Assembly (NCBI GenBank): GCA_002825465.1 | Contig: PJER01000080.1 | Coordinates: 1-9,069, forward strand | DNA: 9,069 nucleotides | Source: Candidatus Thorarchaeota archaeon MP8T_1 | GTDB taxonomy: Archaea; Asgardarchaeota; Thorarchaeia; Thorarchaeales; Thorarchaeaceae | Reading direction: 5' to 3' | Part shown: positions 6,709 to 9,069 of the stretch, piece by piece | Numbering within the stretch: the first letter of the stretch is position 1 | Layout of the letters: every line of letters starts with the position of its first letter | Position numbers and translations under genes: made by a program | The notes under the pieces: generated by a model | What the model was told of the DNA's origin: nothing | Databases searched by the model: none | Seen by the model: the letters and a program-made list of their open reading frames with translations, nothing else

Positions 6709-8592
6709 CTAGCGAATATTTTGCTTCCATCTACTCAAGATAATGATTGCAAAGATACCCACAATAATCCCAGATATTCCTACAAGGAGTGGTGGGTCAA
6801 TCTCAATGCCTCCATTGATTGAAGAGGTAGTCGTATCTGTAGTAGTTCCATATTCGATGACAGTCACATTGAAGACTGCAAAGCAATAGTTGTTGCTTAA
6901 ATCGTAGGCCCGAACCTCGAGAAAATAGCTTCCCTGGTTCAATATCGTCGAATTCTGAACGATACCGTTTTCGTCAATTGTAAAATGAGTCGTGTCATTT
7001 ATCCAGTAATGGTCTATAGTGAAGGGGTCTGATGCATTCAAATCATAATAAAAAGAAATACCTAGTTCAATCACTTGATCTGCTGGCATCTCATCCCAGG
7101 TTGGATTTTGAGTGTCCACTGTGAAATTCCAGATCTCTGATAATTGACCCATAGTTCCTATAGAATCCTTAGGAGCTACTCTCCAAAACCACATACCATC
7201 TGACAGTGGTGTCACCAACTCATGGAAAGTAGTGGTTTCAGTAATATTATGAATATAGATGCTTGTGAAACTGGTTTCGATATCTAACTGCAGCAAATAC
7301 TCCTTGGCTCCAAATACATTACTCCACGAAAGAATGGGCGTATCATCACTCAGGAAAGTTGCCCATGTAGGTGTAAGAAGATCTGGTGAATCTAGTATTA
7401 TTCGAATCGCTCCTGAAAAGTGGTCATTCATAATGTCGAATATATCTGTATTATCTAGTGTCACATCGAGCATCTGATTCTCGAAGTTTCCTCCCACTGC
7501 AAAAATGGGTACATGAGCATCAGTATGAGAAACGGTACTCCATGTAACAGAAACATTGTTTGCACGTTCTATTCTTAAAAGGCGATTCTCCGATTCGCTG
7601 AGAAGATCTGATGGCAACTCATCGCTTAAGTTATAGTCTGTTATTACGAGACCACCCGTTTCGTGATCTGCTGTTACTATGAGTATAGTATTGCTATGAG
7701 TACTAACATAATTACAGGCAACTTCTATTGCTTTATCAAACTCAATGGTTTCAAGTGCGTCGTTCGTTTTATTATTGGCATGACCTGCGTGGTCAATTCT
7801 GCCTCCTTCGATCATGAGAAAGAAACCGTCTGTGTCTTCCGAAAGAATCTCTATAGACTTATTCGTCATTTCTGCTAGAGATGGCGTAACTGTATAATCT
7901 CGGCCACTCTCATAAGGCATATAGTCATTAGCAAAGAGTCCTAACACTTTGTCTTGATTAATATTCAATAAGTCTGTTCTATTCTGAACAATTGTGTAAC
8001 CCTGTGATTCTAGACTTGTCAACTGAGATGGAGTGAAATAAGTTAAACCTCCACCCAGTATCACTTCTGGGGCATTGACTTCTACTATCTGTCTTGAGAT
8101 TTCTGCGTAATCATTTCGACTCATAACATGAGTCATAAAGGCTGCAGGAGTGGCATGCTGAATGAATGCGGTAGTAACCACACCTGTTGACTTGTTCAAT
8201 GACTGTGCTATCTCTAAAATTGTTTCTAGAGGAATACCCGATGGATTGACTGAAATCATACCATTGTAAGTCTTGTAACCTGTTGCAAGAGCAGTAGCGG
8301 AAGCCGCAGAATCAGTAATCGCTGCATTTGCGCTATAGGTTGTTGCTGATGCATTCCAATCTAGCTGCTGCATGACCAGTGAACCGAATTCCCCTTTTTC
8401 TACAAGCCTTCCAAGGTCAACGTGTTCATATCCCATACCATCGCCAATCATCAAAATCACACTGAGTGCTTGTGGTTCATCAGCTACTACTCCATCAGTG
8501 ATTCCACTCATCTGTGGATGCGTTGTATTGGAGAATGATATGATGATGCAGAGAAAACCAATTACGAGCAAGACTTTGTAGGCGTTTTTCAT
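6709..8592 (-). CDS. Cell-surface alkaline phosphatase with FnIII-like and Ig/cadherin-like domains and C-terminal anchor
   Basis: A secreted, membrane-tethered phosphomonoesterase. Numbering is from the TTG at 8601 (630 residues); the ATG at 8592 is codon 4 and is preferred, because the TATA-like box at 8623-8629 would start transcription near 8600. A signal peptide or N-terminal membrane segment spans about 8-24. The alkaline phosphatase domain (46 to about 400) has every key residue: D54 in MIGDGMG, nucleophile S98 in TDSAASATA, H149 and T151 in HATPAA, R162, E265/D270/H274 in EGGRIDHAGH, D312-H313 in TADHETGG and H359 in SHTDAHVP. Residues about 408-498 look FnIII-like (SWSNVFGAKEYLLQLD, MWFWRVAPKD). 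Residues about 500-583 look Ig/cadherin-like (YYDLNASDP, WINDTTHF). A Thr/Ser linker (587-595) leads to a membrane helix (603-622) and a basic tail. More than ten N-x-S/T sequons suit a glycosylated surface protein. It is probably its own transcription unit. Confidence 0.92.
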   Translation of the reverse strand: MKNAYKVLLVIGFLCIIISFSNTTHPQMSGITDGVVADEPQALSVILMIGDGMGYEHVDLGRLVEKGEFGSLVMQQLDWNASATTYSANAAITDSAASATALATGYKTYNGMISVNPSGIPLETILEIAQSLNKSTGVVTTAFIQHATPAAFMTHVMSRNDYAEISRQIVEVNAPEVILGGGLTYFTPSQLTSLESQGYTIVQNRTDLLNINQDKVLGLFANDYMPYESGRDYTVTPSLAEMTNKSIEILSEDTDGFFLMIEGGRIDHAGHANNKTNDALETIEFDKAIEVACNYVSTHSNTILIVTADHETGGLVITDYNLSDELPSDLLSESENRLLRIERANNVSVTWSTVSHTDAHVPIFAVGGNFENQMLDVTLDNTDIFDIMNDHFSGAIRIILDSPDLLTPTWATFLSDDTPILSWSNVFGAKEYLLQLDIETSFTSIYIHNITETTTFHELVTPLSDGMWFWRVAPKDSIGTMGQLSEIWNFTVDTQNPTWDEMPADQVIELGISFYYDLNASDPFTIDHYWINDTTHFTIDENGIVQNSTILNQGSYFLEVRAYDLSNNYCFAVFNVTVIEYGTTTDTTTSSINGGIEIDPPLLVGISGIIVGIFAIIILSRWKQNIR

Positions 8593-8622
8593 CGTCTTCA
8601 AGGCAATGTTCTGGAAATCTGA

Positions 8623-8629
8623 TTTAAAA
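8623..8629 (-). promoter_or_regulatory. Possible TATA box of the alkaline phosphatase gene
   Basis: TTTTAAA on the minus strand is centred at 8626. A start site about 26 nt downstream falls near 8600, just before the ATG at 8592, so the transcript would be almost leaderless and the TTG at 8601 would be at or before the transcript end. No SD precedes either start. A second AT-rich site, CTTTAAAG at 8661-8668, lies further upstream. Confidence 0.35.
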
Positions 8630-8691
8630 TTACTTCAGGTCTAAAATTCGTCAATCTGGACTTTAAAGCCTAATCTCTCTAATTGTGGATT

Positions 8692-8707
8692 TAGAACACG
8701 TGTTCTA
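8692..8707. repeat. Perfect 16-bp palindrome with a CACGTG core
   Basis: TAGAACACGTGTTCTA is its own reverse complement without mismatch. Its left-hand end on the minus strand supplies the TAG stop of the hydrolase gene (8705-8707), and the rest lies in the gap before the alkaline phosphatase, about 65 bp upstream of that gene's TATA-like box. As RNA it could fold into a 6-bp stem with an ACGT loop, but the minus strand continues with AAATCC rather than a T-run. A dimeric repressor or activator site is therefore at least as likely as a terminator. Confidence 0.5.
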
Positions 8708-9069
8708 TATTGTCGCTTCGCGCTTGAACCATTCTAAAATGCCTTGCTCAGTTTTCAATCGTGTAATCATGTTTGACAGATTGTGATCAGCTCCTCTAAT
8801 GACGACCATCTTTTTTGGCTTGCTAGCCCTCTCGTAAAACCTTCTGACACCATCTACATCTATGAGCATGTCAGAATCACCAGTAGTAATGAATATACTT
8901 CTAGGAGATAGTTTTGAAATATCGTTCATTGGATTATAGATCATAGCATCGGATCTTAGATTATTCAATAATGTCATCCTTGTGCTTTGATCTTCAATGC
9001 CATGCATCTCATCTGGTACTGAATATGCAATATCATTCAATACAAGTTCAGCTACTTGAGATTCTGCGA
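8705..9069 (-). CDS. Alpha/beta hydrolase, C-terminal part (5'-truncated by the window edge)
   Basis: The frame stays open from the TAG at 8705-8707 to the end of the window, giving 120 residues. A TTG at 9040 could be mistaken for a start, but AESQVAELV precedes it in frame, so the gene enters from outside. The visible part is the last third of an alpha/beta hydrolase: strand IFITTGDSD (the GxxD loop gives the likely acid residue, D66 of the fragment), helix GVRRFYERASKP, strand KMVVIRGADH with the likely catalytic His (H95 of the fragment), and a final helix ILEWFKREA. The nucleophile elbow GxSxG would be outside the window. This pattern fits esterases, dienelactone-hydrolase-like or S9/S15-type enzymes; the subfamily cannot be decided from the fragment. 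It reads toward the alkaline phosphatase gene with a 112-bp gap. Its stop codon is inside a perfect 16-bp palindrome. Confidence 0.78.
   Translation of the reverse strand, partial: AESQVAELVLNDIAYSVPDEMHGIEDQSTRMTLLNNLRSDAMIYNPMNDISKLSPRSIFITTGDSDMLIDVDGVRRFYERASKPKKMVVIRGADHNLSNMITRLKTEQGILEWFKREATI

Noticed and set aside
9038..9040. TTG at 9040 as the start of a small complete hydrolase-like gene
   Set aside because: The frame is open to the window edge, and the visible sequence contains only the acid and His end of an alpha/beta hydrolase, without a nucleophile elbow.
1..9069. CRISPR array, tRNA/rRNA, insertion sequence or defence system
   Set aside because: No spaced direct repeats, tRNA-like cloverleaf, rRNA-like sequence, transposase or nuclease/toxin domain is visible. 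All long frames are explained by metabolic or surface-enzyme genes.

Overview
The window most likely comes from an archaeon of moderate GC content. Four lines of evidence point there. It carries a 606-residue tungsten/molybdenum-pterin aldehyde:ferredoxin oxidoreductase with the archaeal-type cysteine spacing. It encodes a surface alkaline phosphatase with FnIII/Ig-like stalk domains and a C-terminal membrane anchor. It has TATA-like boxes about 26-30 nt upstream of genes that lack a Shine-Dalgarno (SD) sequence. Genes inside the gene train do have SD sequences, 7-8 nt from their starts. The mix resembles Asgard/Thorarchaeota-type genomes, but that placement is an impression from gene content and domain style, not a phylogenetic result.

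Layout. The left edge holds the C-terminal four-fifths of a plus-strand M20 dipeptidase of the PepD type (3-1214, cut by the window). Everything else is on the minus strand. In order of transcription, right to left, these are: the C-terminal part of an alpha/beta hydrolase (8705-9069, cut by the window), a cell-surface alkaline phosphatase (6709-8592), a PHP-family phosphoesterase (5955-6626), an SCP2-type lipid-carrier domain protein (5431-5847), a flavin-dependent nitronate monooxygenase/2-nitropropane dioxygenase-family enzyme (4321-5406), an iron-dependent alcohol dehydrogenase (3055-4230) and an aldehyde:ferredoxin oxidoreductase (1219-3039). The oxidoreductase converges on the dipeptidase gene with a 4-bp gap. 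Nothing in the window looks like a mobile element, CRISPR array, tRNA or rRNA. No gene-free stretch exceeds about 120 bp.

How the genes fit together. The dehydrogenase and the ferredoxin oxidoreductase are 15 bp apart, and the AOR ribosome-binding site abuts the ADH stop codon. They form a clear alcohol-aldehyde-carboxylate module linking NAD(P)H and ferredoxin pools. SCP2 and the flavoenzyme lie 24 bp apart just upstream, and a 90-bp gap separates them from ADH. The four-gene train SCP2-NMO-ADH-AOR may handle a hydrophobic substrate; that is inference. The alkaline phosphatase probably scavenges phosphate at the cell surface as a separate unit. Two dyad elements stand out: a perfect 16-bp palindrome over the hydrolase stop codon and upstream of the phosphatase, and an 8-bp-arm inverted repeat upstream of SCP2. 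Both are candidate regulatory sites.
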